Positions 19,903 to 32,535 are shown, counted from the stretch's first letter. The stretch: 64,000 nucleotides of DNA from Poa pratensis (GCA_947311845.1 CAMZMU010000027.1:45494053-45558052), one strand, 5' to 3'. Numbers and translations: made by a program. The notes: generated by a model not told the origin, from the sequence alone.

Positions 19903-22900
19903 ACATCCCCAAGCTTAACCCATGCTCGTCCCGAGTATGAAGGTGATAAAACTAACATGGACTTTGCATTTTAATACTATCAATGGATATCAAAGGTGAT
20001 TACTATTGCTACATAGAGTCAAATGATTCATTCTTCAAAGGAATAACAATATGCAAGATAAATTATGAAGTGATATCAAATACTCAATGTAAAGATGTTC
20101 AATGATAAATTCACAAAGTGTAATATAGAAGAAAGTACTATGGACCAAATGTATGCATAATGAAAAGTAAAAACATCCTATGGTGGTCATAGAGTACTTC
20201 TTATGAAAACTGAATATAAAAGGTGGACACTTTGGATAGATAAATAAGTAGAGGTAAAGCATGAATAAGTTTCATCTAACTTCCAAACACTTCTACTTAA
20301 GTTAATGCTTGCAATGTGGTAGTCATTGGTGTGGAGCTCTCATTACCCCTATCATAGCATCTTGAATGATTAATGTTTAAAGTGAAAGCAAATATGAGTG
20401 GTGTGCTTGACAATGTATTGGTTGAATGTCTCATGTCCCTTGAATACAAGTACCTACACCATGTGTTACTCACTTTGGTCCACAAAGTAAATTCAAATAA
20501 AGGTCATTGCAAGTAATAATAGTATCATCAAGAACTGCACTGGGGTACCTCTTGCCCCTTGACATGAACAAGCCCATGTCAAAACAACAAGACAAACAGA
20601 CAATGAACAATCTCAGCACTCTTTTATTTACTATGGGTATAGCTTTTTATTATGAGGTGCATCACTGAATGAACATTATGGTTATGCTGTAAATTTCCAC
20701 CATGAATGATGCATGGCTTAGATTAGCGGCCCAGACATTTCTCTAACCATTTATACAAACTCTTTGAACTTACTAAGTATCCACATTCATTTCACCCATG
20801 ATAGGCATCCATAAACAAAAGTACATGACATCAACTAAATATAAATAAGTGCAATGTTGAAAGCTTGCCATGTGACAGCACATATGGGCTAACTCCCAAC
20901 CAAAACAATTGTCAAGCCCACAACTTCATAATTTTAATCACAATGGTTCATGCTTATTAAATGCAATAAAAGTAAATTGTGCATCAAGTTCGTGAGAGCT
21001 TTTAACCAATTTTTCCCATGACAATCAATAACATAAGCATTTAAATTCAGAAATGTAGATAACACAATATAACATGATAAACATACTTGGAATAGCATAA
21101 AGCTAATAGGTAGATATGGTGGACTCACTGGAAAAACTTTGGTTGAAGGTGTTGGGAAACAAGCTTTTTACTTGTTGTAATTTTTGGGCTAGCAATAGGG
21201 AGAAAGTTGACCATCTAAATGCATGCATAAGTGTCCATAGAACTAATCAATCCATGTTAAACCAAGTAAAGTTAAAATTCAACATCTAAACATGGCATAA
21301 GATAGCTCTTAACAACACTCTTGCAAATTAACATTCATTCAAAGCACATGAATTATGCAACTATATGTATCTTTTAAAATCAACTCAAACATCCCTATCC
21401 CAATATATTTAATAGCATCCAACATAATTCAACCCAAACTTCCAGTAGCTCTCATATATAAATGATAGTGGTGGTCTTAAATATTAAACCGAAATAACAA
21501 AAGTAAATAACAGACGCTCCAAGTTTATACGATAAAGTGCTTTGATCGAAAAACAGAAGTTAGACGTGTGCAAACCGAGAGTGTGTTGGTCCAGTGGGGT
21601 TGTCTTGACATCCCCAAGCTTATGGTCTTCACCATCCTTGGATAGCTCTTGGTGCAGCTCCTCTAATCCCTGTGAAAAAACTTCAAAACACCGTTTCTCC
21701 ATTTCTTTTCTGTGGGGTGACATTAGTAGTGATAAACAAATAGGTTCCTTGCTGCATAAAATCCTTAGACAAAAATTCATATGAATGTCCAGAGAGTATA
21801 TAATGTTGTATGCCTACTCATAAACTCAATTGAATAAAAAGATTCAAGCTAAAAAGCTCAAAGAATGCATCAAACAATATCAAGACAGAATCTGTCCAGA
21901 AAAACAGCAGCAACAAAACGTATTTTTCTACCCTACTTAAATTTGTCGAAAAATTCCGAAAAATTCACGCATACAGAGGATGAAAAGTTGCAACTACAGT
22001 TCAAATATGAGCTCATTCGGAGTTACAGAGTAAGAATTAAAAATCATACCGTGCACAGATTCGTGCAGGAATAAAATCTCCGAATGCTATAAGCAACTTT
22101 TCAAACCAAAATGGGTAAAACTTGCACTTTATTAAAAATTCCAGAAACTAAACTAAAAACTAAGTCTCTTGTTACAGCAAGAGGACACAAAGAAAATCAC
22201 AAATAAAAACAACCGGGTTGCCTCCCGTAAAGCGCTTTCTTTATAGCCATATAGCTAGGCTTACTTACTTGGTATCAAGATGGTTGGAGTGAGGTGGCTT
22301 GGCATCCCCAAGCTTGAATTCTTGTACTTATTCGAAATATGTAGGGTGTACCCAGGGGTACATCCCCAAGCTTGTGTTTGTCCCTCTTAATATTTGTTCA
22401 TCATCCTCATCTCTTCCACTTGAAGATTCTCTTTACACAAAACTCATCATAAAACTTGATTAGAGGGGTTAGTGTCTCCATAAATAAAATCCTCTTAGGT
22501 ACAGAAAAGACATATCATGAATTGATTCTACACATTAGCTAATATTACTATGGTTGTGCATTGCTATTTGATCAATGGAACCACACAAAACACAAGTAAT
22601 GAGAGTAATGCAAAATAAAGACAGAATCTGTCAAAAACTGGACAACCCGTAAAGAGTGAATTTTCAGAGGCACTTACGTTGCTCAAATCAGAAAACTTTG
22701 AACTAATGAAATGTGTATTAATAACTGAATATTGCTGTCGTAAAATATCAGGTCAAAATTCCACTTCTGTGATTTTTAACATTTTTCGCAGTGAAGCTTA
22801 GGAATCTGTTTTCTGGACAGCCATGATAGTTTTAATGATGCTCACATAGGAATAAGAATTGTAATGCAAAAAGAGAGCATCAAGAGAAAAAATATGAAAC

Positions 22901-22990
22901 ACTTTTAAGTCTAACCCACTTCCTATGCATTGGCATGTTGTAAGAAAATAAATCATTGAAACACAAAGCAAGTAGCATAGGAAGATAAAA
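19903..22990 (-). other. Non-coding internal region of the nested element
   Basis: AT-rich internal sequence between gag-like ORFs and 3' LTR with no frame I can support. It carries repeated CATCCCCAAGCTT units (about 19904, 21611, 22302, 22363), each a copy of the polypurine-type motif on the minus strand. Confidence 0.6.
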
Positions 22991-23000
22991 CAAAGCAATT

Positions 23001-24053
23001 TCAAGACTTTGAACTTAAAGAGAGGAAACAAATAATATTGAGATATTTAGAACCATGTTTTGCCCTCTCACAATAATTTTCAGTGGCATCATGAATAAAC
23101 TCAACAATATAGCTATCACATAAAGCATTATTATCATGATCCATAAGCATAACAGTACCATTACTCTCCACATAAGCATAATCATTAAAAATAGTAAAAA
23201 TATCACATCCATCATTTAAAGCATTATCATATAGCATGTCTAAACCATATTCCTCATTATCTTTAAAATCATTATCAATCATGTTCTCATTAAGCATAGG
23301 TTGATATTCCTCATCTTCATCGGAATCATAAAAGCAGAGTTTATCATCAGCAATATATTGAAGGTTACCCTCATCCATAGGTGGTGAAGGTGGAAGTTCC
23401 CTCTCTTCATTCTCTAGTTGTTCATCATCTTCATCATCTTCTTGGGGTTGCATGGGCATCCCAAGCTTAGGCTCTTATCCTCTTCTTCAGCTAGCTCTTA
23501 TCCTCTTCTTCAGCTTCTTCCTCTTCCAAGCTCATATTTCCATCATCTTCTTCCTGCAAAACATCAGTACTTTCTTGGGGAGCCTCATGATATTCAACAA
23601 CATAAATATTTTGAGAGAAGTTGTTTCTGCAATATTCAAGAATAAAATCTATCTCTCTTTCAAATTTATTAGCTATAGGGCAAGTTTTATTTTCATGAAT
23701 GAAGGTTTGCAATTCAAAAGATGCCTTGAAGGTAACAAATTCCTCTACTTGTTCCATTCTAAATAAGCATAATCACCAGTATGGTAGGATGAAATAACAT
23801 ATTCTTCATGGAACCTGCATTGAAATTCAAAATGTTTATCCTTTTGTTCAGAGCAAAACATACAAGTTGCATCATGGTGTAAAAGCAACTTCTCAGCAAT
23901 ATAATTTAATTCCATCATGAAACCTTTTAGTATTTTCCATTCCTTTGATTCTCTATAATCCTTGGCAATTTTATCAGCATTCAAGTGTCTAAACAAAGCA
24001 TCATTTATATCCATAGTTATGCTCGTAACACGAGTTTTTATAATATTTTCCAT
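23001..24053 (-). pseudogene. Gag-like ORFs of the non-autonomous element
   Basis: Three consecutive minus-strand segments read in order: 24053-23745 (MENIIKTRVTSITMDINDAL and onward, containing CMFCSEQKDKHFEFQCRFHE), 23757-23491 (NKFEREIDFILEYCRNNFSQ, then EYHEAPQESTDVLQ) and 23459-23001 (acidic, DEDEEYQPMLNENMIDNDF). Together they look like one protein broken by short frameshifts, or by a CTCTTATCCTCTTCTTCAGCT tandem duplication near 23470-23515. It starts just inside the primer binding site, the gag position. No zinc knuckle or enzyme domain is visible. Role inferred from position only. Confidence 0.55.
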
Positions 24054-24192
24054 TTTCTATTTTTTTGTATTTTGATATATATAACTGAAAGTAAAGCTAA
24101 TGAGAAACTCACAACCAAACAAGTTTAAAGAAACAAGATAAAATAAATCTAAAGTATAGTGCACACAAGAATAGAAACTTAAGCGCTACGCT

Positions 24193-24209
24193 CCCCGGCA
24201 ACGGCGCCA
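24193..24209 (-). promoter_or_regulatory. Primer binding site (tRNA-Asp)
   Basis: The plus strand reads CCCCGGCAACGGCGCCA, identical to a plant tRNA-Asp 3' end with CCA, so the minus strand TGGCGCCGTTGCCGGGG would pair with it. It lies 10 nt inside the right-hand LTR, the normal primer position, and fixes the element as minus-oriented. Confidence 0.93.
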
Positions 24210-24219
24210 GAAAAGTGCT

Positions 24220-25736
24220 TGATAACCCCCAAGAGCTGGGGATCACTGTAGCACCTCTCAATGTGGAAGTAAGGTATCGATCCGCAGGAGCAAGAAGGAA
24301 AAGTTATCTATTCCCTACAACTAAAGTGTCACAAGTTTTAGTTGATTATGCACTAAACAAGTTTAAAGAAAAAGGTGGTTGATTTAATGGATGAAGTTTA
24401 ACGTAACAAAACAAGAATGTGAAAGTGTCCCAGTCCTCTTCAATGCAAGAGGACAAGACAAAGGTTTTCTCTTATAGGAACAATGGACATGGGTTCATGG
24501 GTTCACTTAATCCTCTCTCTCATCTATGGTGATTATCATGTTATGGATAAAGTACACACAATTGTCATGTTTTAATGGTAGCTTTTAATGACGGCTATAT
24601 GTCCTAAAACACATAGTTGAAAGAAATACTCATTTGTGTGCTATGTCACCCCCGCAAGGCTAACATGGCTGCTGTCACTCCCACATCATACTCTTTCTTT
24701 TTACCCCCGATAAAGGATGTTGGGCTGTATTGCACATGCCACTCAATACATATGCCGTTGTCACATCGGCCATCCCGTACCTACATACATCATACTTCAT
24801 AATGGACAATATTCTAAACACTAGTGCAATGATTCATAATTCGTGTGCATGACCACATCTCTCTCATCTATCCACACTTGGTGGTGTCAATCACCTCATG
24901 ACAAGGATAAAAAAGGCATTATGCATAAATCAAACCATCACATGCATCATAGAATATCTCCAAAGTATGACAAATCATAAAAGCTCCAACACAACGGTAA
25001 ATGCATAACAAATCATCTCATACCACAATATCCACCATAGGAATTACATAGATGACCGTAATCATGTTCAGCAGCTCATATGGTACTAATTAGTGAAGCT
25101 CAAAGAGAGGAGAGATACATAAGTTACCACCACAAACCCAAGTCCAGGGGGTGGACTACTCCCCCTTCATCATGGAGACGGTGGAGAAGTCGTTGGAGAA
25201 GATGGAGACCGCCCCGGCAGCACTCCGCCGGAGTTTCCCCCCTCCAATCTGCAGCTCCAGGTCTCTGTTTCGTGGTTTCTGTGTTTCGGCGGCGCTCTCT
25301 CCAGAGAACGTCGGGGGCTATTTTTATAGTCGGTTTTAGGTCAAGACGGAGTCGTGGGCAAAAAGATCGACGGCAACGGAGCCTCGAGGCTCCAGATGGT
25401 GGGTCCCACACGGCCAGATTCCTTGGCCACGTGGGCCACCCCCTTTTGGGCCTCGGGCCTCCGCTTGTTCGCTTCCTTCGCTCCCAAGTCTTCTTCCTTC
25501 CAAAAACTGATGCTCGTAAATTTCCAGGTCATTTGGACGTCGTTTGGGTCCCTGAAACATTAAAATATAGAAAACAGGGTTTTCTGACTGCGCAGGGTTA
25601 ATTCCATAAAAATAGGAAAATCATGAAATATTCCAAAAATCATTATAAAACAGTGATATAACCCTTATATGATGTAAATATGACTGGAATATAAGTAAAA
25701 TAATCCAAAGTTCATGTATGCATTTTACATGCATCA
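24220..25736 (-). repeat. 5' LTR of the nested non-autonomous element
   Basis: 1517 bp, TG to CA, adjacent to the primer binding site and therefore the upstream LTR in element orientation. It should contain promoter and transcription start on the minus strand; no TATA box was assigned. Compared with the other LTR it has small indels, for example AAAAAGGTGG versus AAAAGGTGG. Confidence 0.95.
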
Positions 25737-27352
25737 GTCACCTCTTGTGAGTCACCCACACTTCTACACCAATGATCAAGAGACCATCTACAAGGAAATC
25801 AATGTTCACAAGAAGTACAAGGTGGTTGTCCAACACACTATTGACATCCAATACATGAAAGACCCAAAGCACAAGGGCTATTTTGATGAGACACTTGCCA
25901 TGTGTGAAGAGTTTGGGTTGATCGACATTATGAAGTTCAACCATCCATACATTGAGTACTACATTGTCCAGTTCTTTGCCACCGTTTATTTTGATCATGA
26001 TGATGCAAGGACCCTCAAGTGGATAACCAAGGACACCCTACTCACAGCTACCATGAAGGAGTTTGGTGAACTTTTGGGCTACGAGGACAATGGTGAACTC
26101 TCCCCAAGTGGTTGGAGGTGCCATGAAAGAGACCAATCAAGCTCCTAGGATGTCCTAGCACCAATTACTATGGGAAATGGCACAAATGGTCAAACTGCTC
26201 ATCTTGTTCGCCCCTTTGAGATTCTTCACCGCATATACCGCGAGACTATCTCTCCTCGTGTGGGCAATTGGGATCAAGTTCATGGTTTTGTGTTTGGCCT
26301 TCTCAAGCTCTCCAAGGACAACCAAGGCACCGAAAAAGGCTTGATGTCATGGATTTCATGTGGAATGATCTTTGGTCCGTGGTCATTGATAGGAGGGCAC
26401 CTATCTATGGACCCTTTATTATGAAGCTTATTCGCCGCAAGTGGGCTCTTGCCAAGGATGGAGATGACATCATGAAGGATGGCAGCCATATTGTCTCTCA
26501 TCTGGTGAAGGATCTTCGGATCAAGCCTCACACCCCTCCCAAGAAGATGACCCTTGATGCTGCCGCTGCTGCTGAGGCTGCTAAAGCTAGTGGGAGTGAA
26601 CCACCTCTTGAGAAACCATCTTGGTTCAAGAAGATACAAATTAAGGCCAAGAGGGCATTTCACCTCAAGCTTGACCTTCAAGACCGCATGTATGAAGCCC
26701 ATGTGTACCACAAGAAGGCAGCTGAGTGTCAGAAAGCTATGATGGTGAAGATGGGCATGACAGTTTCAGCAGGCTCGGAAGGCCAAATCACTCCCAAGGC
26801 TAAGTGGATCTCCAAGCATAGCCATTGGACTGATGATGAAGATGATGATGCTTCCTCTTCCCACCATGATGTTGGTGGAGCTTGATGCTCCTAGGGACGT
26901 TTGTAGCATCGCACTTCTCCCTTTTTGGCATTTCGATGACAAAGGGGGAGAATGTGTTCTTTGGGACCTCATCGGGATTTGCATGGAAGGAACACATGCC
27001 TTGAACTTTCTTTGATCTTTTCCTTGTGTTCCATCTTCTATTTGGATATTTGCTTTGAACTCTCCTTTATGCACGGTGTAAGACGTGCAAAGACTTTGTG
27101 GCTTGTAATAAGACCTAAGTATTACTTTTATTTACAATATTGTCGTATGTTATGCAAGTGGTTATCTTTGTTATCTTTGTGAACTTGCTTGGTTTGTAAA
27201 ATAAAGGGGGAGCTCCGCCCATTTGGATGTTGTGTGTTGTGCATTCAAACGCAAATATCAAATGATACACACATTTGGGAGAGCCCGTCTATCTTTTGCA
27301 AATCATTGGTAGTACCTAATTGTGTTGTCATCAAACACCAAAAAGGGGAGAT

Positions 27353-28536
27353 TGAAAGAGCATCTCCATGCTATGAGTGTTTTGATGTTCGTTGATAACA
27401 CAATTAGTGGTCTAATTTGTGTGCTAAGTTGTGCAGGGTTATCTCTACATTTTATGTGCACAGATTCTATTCAAAGATTGAAGAAATGCTGAGTTTTCTG
27501 GCTCAGCTGGTACTACCGGGTGTCTCCGAAATTTGGCCATGCGGCACTACCGTGGCTGGTACCGGGGCCAGTACCGCATCTCCGGGAGGCGTTCTGCATT
27601 CGAGGATTTTTACCCGGTAGTAGCCCCGGTAGTGGCGCGGTACTACCGTGAAGAAAGTACTACCGGACCAGGCGGTCCGGTACTACCGATGCACGCCTGG
27701 GAGGAAGCTTTGACTGGTCTCCGTTCTGCCTCCAGGTCAACGCCGGTCGGAACTACCGGGTGAGGCCCGGTACTACCGACGTGGGCAGTTTTCTGCTGAC
27801 AACGGCCATTTTTCAGGAGGGGGTATTTTATCCCCTCTACCTACCTTTGGTCAGCTAGCTTGCCCAAACTTGAAGACACCATTATTGCAAGCTCAAGATT
27901 TACTAGATCTCCCAATCCCTCCATCCAAACTCGTTGATCTTTGGAGGATTGAAGGAGAAGGCCCGAATCTACATCTTCACCAAGCCGTTTTTCATTTCCC
28001 CCTCATCCACTTGAGGGGCCCTTTGCTAGGATTTCCTTTGGGAAAACCTATCTCCTTGTTGTACTCACTTGTTGTCTTTGTGACAGATTGTAGCCGTTCG
28101 GGAGACCCCAATCCAGTTGTGGGTTGTGCCCCGGATTGTTGTTGTAAAGGCTCCGGACTCCGCCTTGAAGGTTTCCGATAGTTGAAGGTGAACCAAACCT
28201 TTGTGGTGCGGTTCATCGGAGAAGAAGGTGAAGCCTTTGTGTCTGTTGAGTTGTGACCTTTGTGGTAGCTCACACCTCTCCAACAAGACATACTCCCCTA
28301 AAAAGGAGGAACTCGGGAATACATCCGTGTCTCCACGTGCTTTCACTTCGGTTACCTCTATCCTTGTTTACCGTCTTTACTTCGTGTACCTTGCTTAGTC
28401 GCTAGCTTGTCATATAGGTAAATTCACCATAGTTATATATCTAGAGAATTTACCTTTTGTCAAGCCTAATTTGAAAAGGCACTAAAATTGAAGTAGCACC
28501 TATTCACCCCCCTCTAGGTGTCATACGATCCTTTCA
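27353..28536 (+). repeat. 3' LTR of the Sirevirus-like copia
   Basis: Begins TGAAAGAGCATCTC right after the purine tract AAAAAGGGGAGAT and ends CCTTTCA at 28536, then TACAG, the probable 5-bp target duplication, which also encodes YR of the interrupted gypsy motif YRQLNAV. The LTR contains a dense cluster of CCGGTACTACCGG-type palindromes (27508-27775). No 5' partner is present in the window. Confidence 0.9.
27500..27780 (+). repeat. Palindromic CCGGTACTACCGG cluster in the copia LTR
   Basis: About ten exact or degenerate copies of GGTACTACCG/CGGTAGT lie within 280 bp, alternating in both orientations because the motif is nearly self-complementary. It is the same motif as in the pol-env spacer of the element. 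Confidence 0.85.
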
Positions 28537-28539
28537 TAC

Positions 28540-31097
28540 AGGCAATTGAATGCAGTCACCATCAAAGATAAGTTTCCAATGCCAGTAGTAGAAGAGCTAC
28601 TCGATGAGTTGGCAGGGTCTGCCTTCTTCACAAAACTAGATTTGCGATCTGGATACCATCATATTCGCATGGCTGCAAGTGATGAAGAAAAAACAGCCTT
28701 CCGCACTCATCATGGGCATTTTCAATTCTGGGTCATGCCTTTTGGGCTGACTTCGGCACCTGCAACTTTCCAAGCAGCAATGAACAAGATATTTGCACCA
28801 ATTTTACGTCAGTTCGTGCTAGTCTTCATGGACGATATCCTCATATACAGCAAGGACCTTGATGAGCATTGCAAGCACCTGCAAGTGGTCTTCAAATTGC
28901 TGCAAGACCATAAGCTGTTTCTGAAGCGCAGTAAGTGCTCATTCGCGCAGAACTCACTGGGATATCTGGGACATATAATCAGTGACAAAGGAGTATCGAC
29001 GGATCCGTCCAAGATCAGCGTAGTTCAAGATTGGCCAATTCCAATGAACTTGAAGCAACTGCGGCGATGCTTAGGATTTGCTGGATATTACCATCGATTC
29101 ATAAAAAAATTGCTCTCATGAGCAGGATTCTCACTCAATTGCTGAAGAAACATGTGGTTTGGGTGTGGACAGAAGCCGCACAGGCCACTTTTGATGCACT
29201 GAAGAAAGCTTTGATCAATCCGCCAGTCTTAGCACTCCCAAGCTTTGAGAAGCAATTTGTCCTGGAAACCGACGCCTGTGACATGGGCGTGGGAGCAGCG
29301 TTGATGCAAATGGGACACCCCATTGCGTTCCTCAGCAAAGCTCTGGGTGCAAAGAACAGAACTCTGTCCACGTATGGTAAAGAGTGCTTGGCTATCTTGA
29401 TTGCTCTGGACAAATGGAAAACTTATTTGAAGAATGGGGAATTTTTAATCTACACTTATCAAAAGAGTTTGATACACCTGGGAGATCACCCTGCCAACAC
29501 AGCGATGCAACAAAAAGCCTTCTTCAGACTGCTGGGTTTTCAATTCAAGGTAATCTACAAGAAAGGAACTAAAAACAGAGCCACGGATGCACTGTCTCGG
29601 CGTGATAGTGTACTTCAACTGCATGACATATCTGCAGTACAACCAAGGTGGCTGGAAATTATTGAGGAAGGTATGCAAAAAGTCCAAAGGCACAGAAGCT
29701 ACTTGCTGAATTAGCAGTACACAACCCAAATGCAGAGGGTTTCTCACTGACACAAGGCACAATTAGGCAGCATGGCAAGATCTGGCTCGGTGATCACAAG
29801 GAAGCACATGAGGCAGGGCTGTCGCATTGCATAGCAGTGCTATTGGAGGGCACTCAGGGTCCAAGCTACATATAATAAAATCCTCAGTTTGTTTGCTTGG
29901 CCAGGGACGAAAAGTGATGTACACCAGTTTGTTAAAAGTTGTCAAATTTGCCAGCAGGCAAAAGGAGAACATGTGAAGAACCCCGGCTGTTGCAGCCATT
30001 GCCAGTGCCACCTGAAGCCTGGCACACAATTAGCATGGATTTCATCGAGAAACTACCTGTGTCACAGGGTTTCGATACTATTCTTGTGATCGTTGACAAG
30101 TTCTCTAAATACAGCCATTTCCTACCAATCAAGCATCCCTTCACGGCGTTGTCGATAGCTCAAGCGTTCATTCACAACATTTACAAGCTGCACGTCATGC
30201 CATCATGATCATTTCTGATCTGGATAAGGTGTTTACTAGCAAGTTGTGGCAGCATTTATTCAAATTGGCAGACACAACCTTGAATATGAGCTCATCTCAT
30301 CACCCTCAAACCGATGGGCAAACGGAGAGGGTTAACCAATGTGTTGAGACGTTTCTCACGTGTTTCGTTCATGTAAACCCGAAGAAATGGTTCCTCTGGC
30401 GTCCCCAAGCGGAATTCTGGTACAACACCACACTGCATTCATCTTTGGGGCGTTCTCCGTTTGAGGTACTCTATGGCCACAAACCCAGACATTTTGGTAT
30501 TCAACCACCTAATGATCTGGCACCACAAGAGTTACAGGACTGGTTGGCAGAAAGAGCAACCATGCAACAGGTGATACAGCAGCAACTTCTGCGTGCACAG
30601 CAACGGATGAAACTGTTTGCTGACAAGAATAGGTCTGAACGGCAGTTTGCGGTGGGAGACATGGTCTATTTACGCCTCCAGCCCTATATTCAGACATCAG
30701 TGGAACATCGATCCTCGCAGAAGCTTTGTTTCAGGTTCTTTGGGCCATTCAAAATTGTGCAGCGTGTTGGAGAAGTTGCATACAAGCTTGAACTCCCACC
30801 TAGCAGCAAGATACACCCAGTGTTCCACGTTTCACAACTGAAACAGGCTATCCACCCAACTGATAGGGTAAGTCCAACTTTACCTGTTTTGTCTCTAGAG
30901 GATGCAGCTGCTGCGGTTCCAGTGCGACTCCTTCAGGAACGGCAAGTTCGCCAAGGGAAGAAATGGGCCACACAAGTGCATGTCGCTTGGAGTGGGCTGC
31001 CTGAAGATTTCACTACCTGGGAAGAGCTACATGCGCTCCATCGTCTTCATCCTGGTGCACCAGCATGGGGGCATGCTGGGTCTTTAGGAGGGGGCAA
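28540..31097 (+). pseudogene. Chromovirus pol: RT, RNase H, integrase, chromodomain
   Basis: RT starts within QLNAVTIKDKFPMPVVEELL, continues KLDLRSGYHHIRM and MPFGLTSAPATFQ, and has catalytic box LVFMDDILIYS. RNase H: VLETDACDMGVGAALMQMGH and SKALGAKNRTLSTYGKECLA. Integrase: zinc-finger half VKSCQICQQAKGEH, first D in TISMDFIEKLPVS, second D in ISDLDKVFTS, E in GQTERVNQCVETF. The GPY/F region FFGPFKIVQRVGEVAYKLEL and HPVFHVSQLK lead to a chromodomain with VHVAWSGLPEDFTTWEELHA. Readable in at least four frame blocks, so not translatable as one protein. Confidence 0.92.
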
Positions 31098-31438
31098 TGT
31101 CATGACCTACCTCAGGGCAGAGGAGTTACACAAGAAGAGAGACAAGAAGCTAGCAGCGGCAAGATTGGCGCGAGCTCACATGGGCCGTCAGCAGGAACCA
31201 AAGCCCATGCACGGCCCAGACACGCTGAAGGACGACAGCGCTGCGATAAAGGCGTGATGATGTCTCAGTCAGAGGCATCGTGTTGTAACAGCTAAACAGC
31301 TGAACCTTCTCCCCCAACTACTCTCTTCCTCCCTCCTTGCTTTCTCCAGATCCAGATCTTGTATCTGAACTCGGCGTGACGCTGAGATTTATATCCGAAT
31401 TATGCACTAGACACCTAAGTAATATCGTGAGTGTGACA
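31098..31438 (+). repeat. 3' LTR of the chromovirus
   Basis: Begins TGTCATGACC directly after the purine tract AGGAGGGGGCAA and is proposed to end GTGTGACA at 31438 (341 bp). The right border is set by the TG...CA rule and the short LTR expected for Reina-like elements; no second LTR is available to confirm it. The last chromovirus codons overlap the LTR start. Confidence 0.65.
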
Positions 31439-32535
31439 CGGATACAAGTCCGTAACTGCCAGTTGGCGTGTGAAAAGGAGCAGTAACATATGCTTGTTGT
31501 GTTGGATTTCGGAGTGAAATGGTCTCGACAGCCCATAAGCAATTTAACCTTATCCGCCATGTTCGGCGCGCCATTTGTTTTTTGGTCCAAGAAACGGTAA
31601 CAAGAGAAGACGCAAGAAGCCAAAGCAGGAGTAGTTTTTCCCGTACTTGGGACAATTTCAACCCCTACGGATCCTCGCTGTATACACAAAGTACATTGTA
31701 TATGTACTCACGGCACGGAACAGGAACAGCTGTATAAGAAACTACTTACATAGAATTAATGTTGCGTCGTCTAATAAAGAAGGAAATATCCCAATCCGTG
31801 TGATGCTACCGATTGAACAAAGGCGCCGCGGAAGGTGGTCTCTCTTAGCAGAAGCAGACAGCTAGCTACCGGCACATGCAATGCAAGGATGTATCTGCTG
31901 TGCCTCCGAGAAGTTGATCGTCTGGTCAAATCCTGCAACTACTTACAGCCAGCTGACAATGATATGGCGTAGCTAGCCGCAGTTTGTATAGTCGATCTTT
32001 CACGGTACGATTCTAAACTGATCAGCAAAAAGAGTAACACGAGCTCCTGTCTCAACGTCAACTAGCAGAGACAACAATCCAATCAGCCAAAGAACAGCAC
32101 TAGCTAGCTTCTCAACAACTTGCGATCGATTAAACTAGTACCAGGAATAAACAAATCAAGAGCTTGGTTACTAGCAGCAGATGCGAACCAAACCAGAACA
32201 ACACGTTCACACCCTCGCGGCAAGGAAGTACGTGGATGATCCCTGATGGAATTGGCAGCAATTAGAGGCTAGCTCACCTCCAATCTTCTCGCCAAGAACA
32301 CGTATCAAATCTCAGATCGATACTCAACTCGTACACGCAGAAGTGGCCGCCAAACCATGGCATTTTCTGGTTTCTTAACTCACGATCAAACTTGTCTAGG
32401 GTTACATGAGGCGCAGCCTCTTATTATAGTGCACGCAGGCACATACCAGGCTAAGCCGGACTTCTATTCTCCTAAACATGAACCTGACCGACATGGACTC
32501 AAACACAATAAAAAATAAGCAAGCAACAGTTTGGA
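31439..32535 (-). other. Gene-free stretch, possibly LTR-derived (minus orientation)
   Basis: No supported ORF. Read on the minus strand it has promoter-like sequence (CACTATAATAAGAGG near 32430) followed by a leader-like region, so it may be a degraded LTR or 5' UTR of a retroelement. There is no repeat partner in the window, so this is a guess. Confidence 0.3.

Larger units (their letters stand above)
18393..25736 (-). mobile_element. Complete non-autonomous LTR retrotransposon (tRNA-Asp primed, gypsy/Athila-like)
   Basis: Two directly repeated LTRs of 1510 and 1517 bp (18393-19902 and 24220-25736) begin TG and end CA, with the 5-bp target duplication GTCAC at 18388-18392 and 25737-25741. 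The minus-strand primer site beside the right LTR matches the tRNA-Asp 3' end, as in Athila-type gypsy elements. Only 4.3 kb lies between the LTRs, with acidic gag-like ORFs and no protease, RT or integrase, so movement would need enzymes from a relative. The LTRs differ by few substitutions and short indels by eye, so the insertion is fairly young. Confidence 0.95.
17812..26884 (+). pseudogene. Sirevirus env-like / plant transposon protein ORF, split by nested element
   Basis: Exon 1 is only ATGGCCTCCG (17812-17821). An intron with GTATTT...ATCACAG ends (17822-18164) follows, and exon 2 gives MASGSRRGGKKKRLMEEDLE. An acidic and basic N-terminus leads to HLWKNEDYQKLREENPYDTD, where the nested element interrupts (18393-25736, with 5-bp duplication). 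The frame resumes at 25742 with SPLVSHPHFYTNDQETIYKE, then ITKDTLLTATMKEFGELLGY. Two frameshifts (near 26110 and 26340) follow before DVMDFMWNDLWSVVIDRRAP and a C-terminal acidic tail ending at 26884. It resembles the putative plant transposon protein family found after pol in Sireviruses. The ORF at 61710-63627 is a homologue with the same small-exon structure. Function unknown. Confidence 0.75.
13272..28536 (+). mobile_element. 5'-truncated Sirevirus-like copia retrotransposon with nested insertions
   Basis: The element starts abruptly at the copy A breakpoint, with no 5' LTR, gag or protease. It runs through copia integrase, RT and RNase H (13290-16985), a spacer with palindromic repeats, and an intron-containing env-like/plant-transposon ORF (17812-26884). 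A polypurine tract follows at 27340-27352, then the 3' LTR (27353-28536). It is interrupted by a Tourist-like MITE (13511-13944) and a complete LTR element (18393-25736). Its right end abuts chromovirus RT codons, so it had inserted into that gypsy element. The extra ORF after pol and the clustered LTR palindromes are Sirevirus features. Confidence 0.88.
28537..31438 (+). mobile_element. 5'-truncated chromovirus (Ty3/gypsy) retrotransposon
   Basis: Contains RT, RNase H, integrase, chromodomain and a short 3' LTR. The 5' part (LTR, gag, protease, start of RT) is missing because the copia element joins at the YRQLNAV motif and is itself truncated on its left. The order RT-RNaseH-INT and the C-terminal chromodomain define a chromovirus; the short LTR and the end of the chromodomain (APAWGHAGSLGGGNVM) suggest the Reina-like lineage. 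Frame changes near 29115, 29715 and 30000 make it inactive. Confidence 0.88.
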
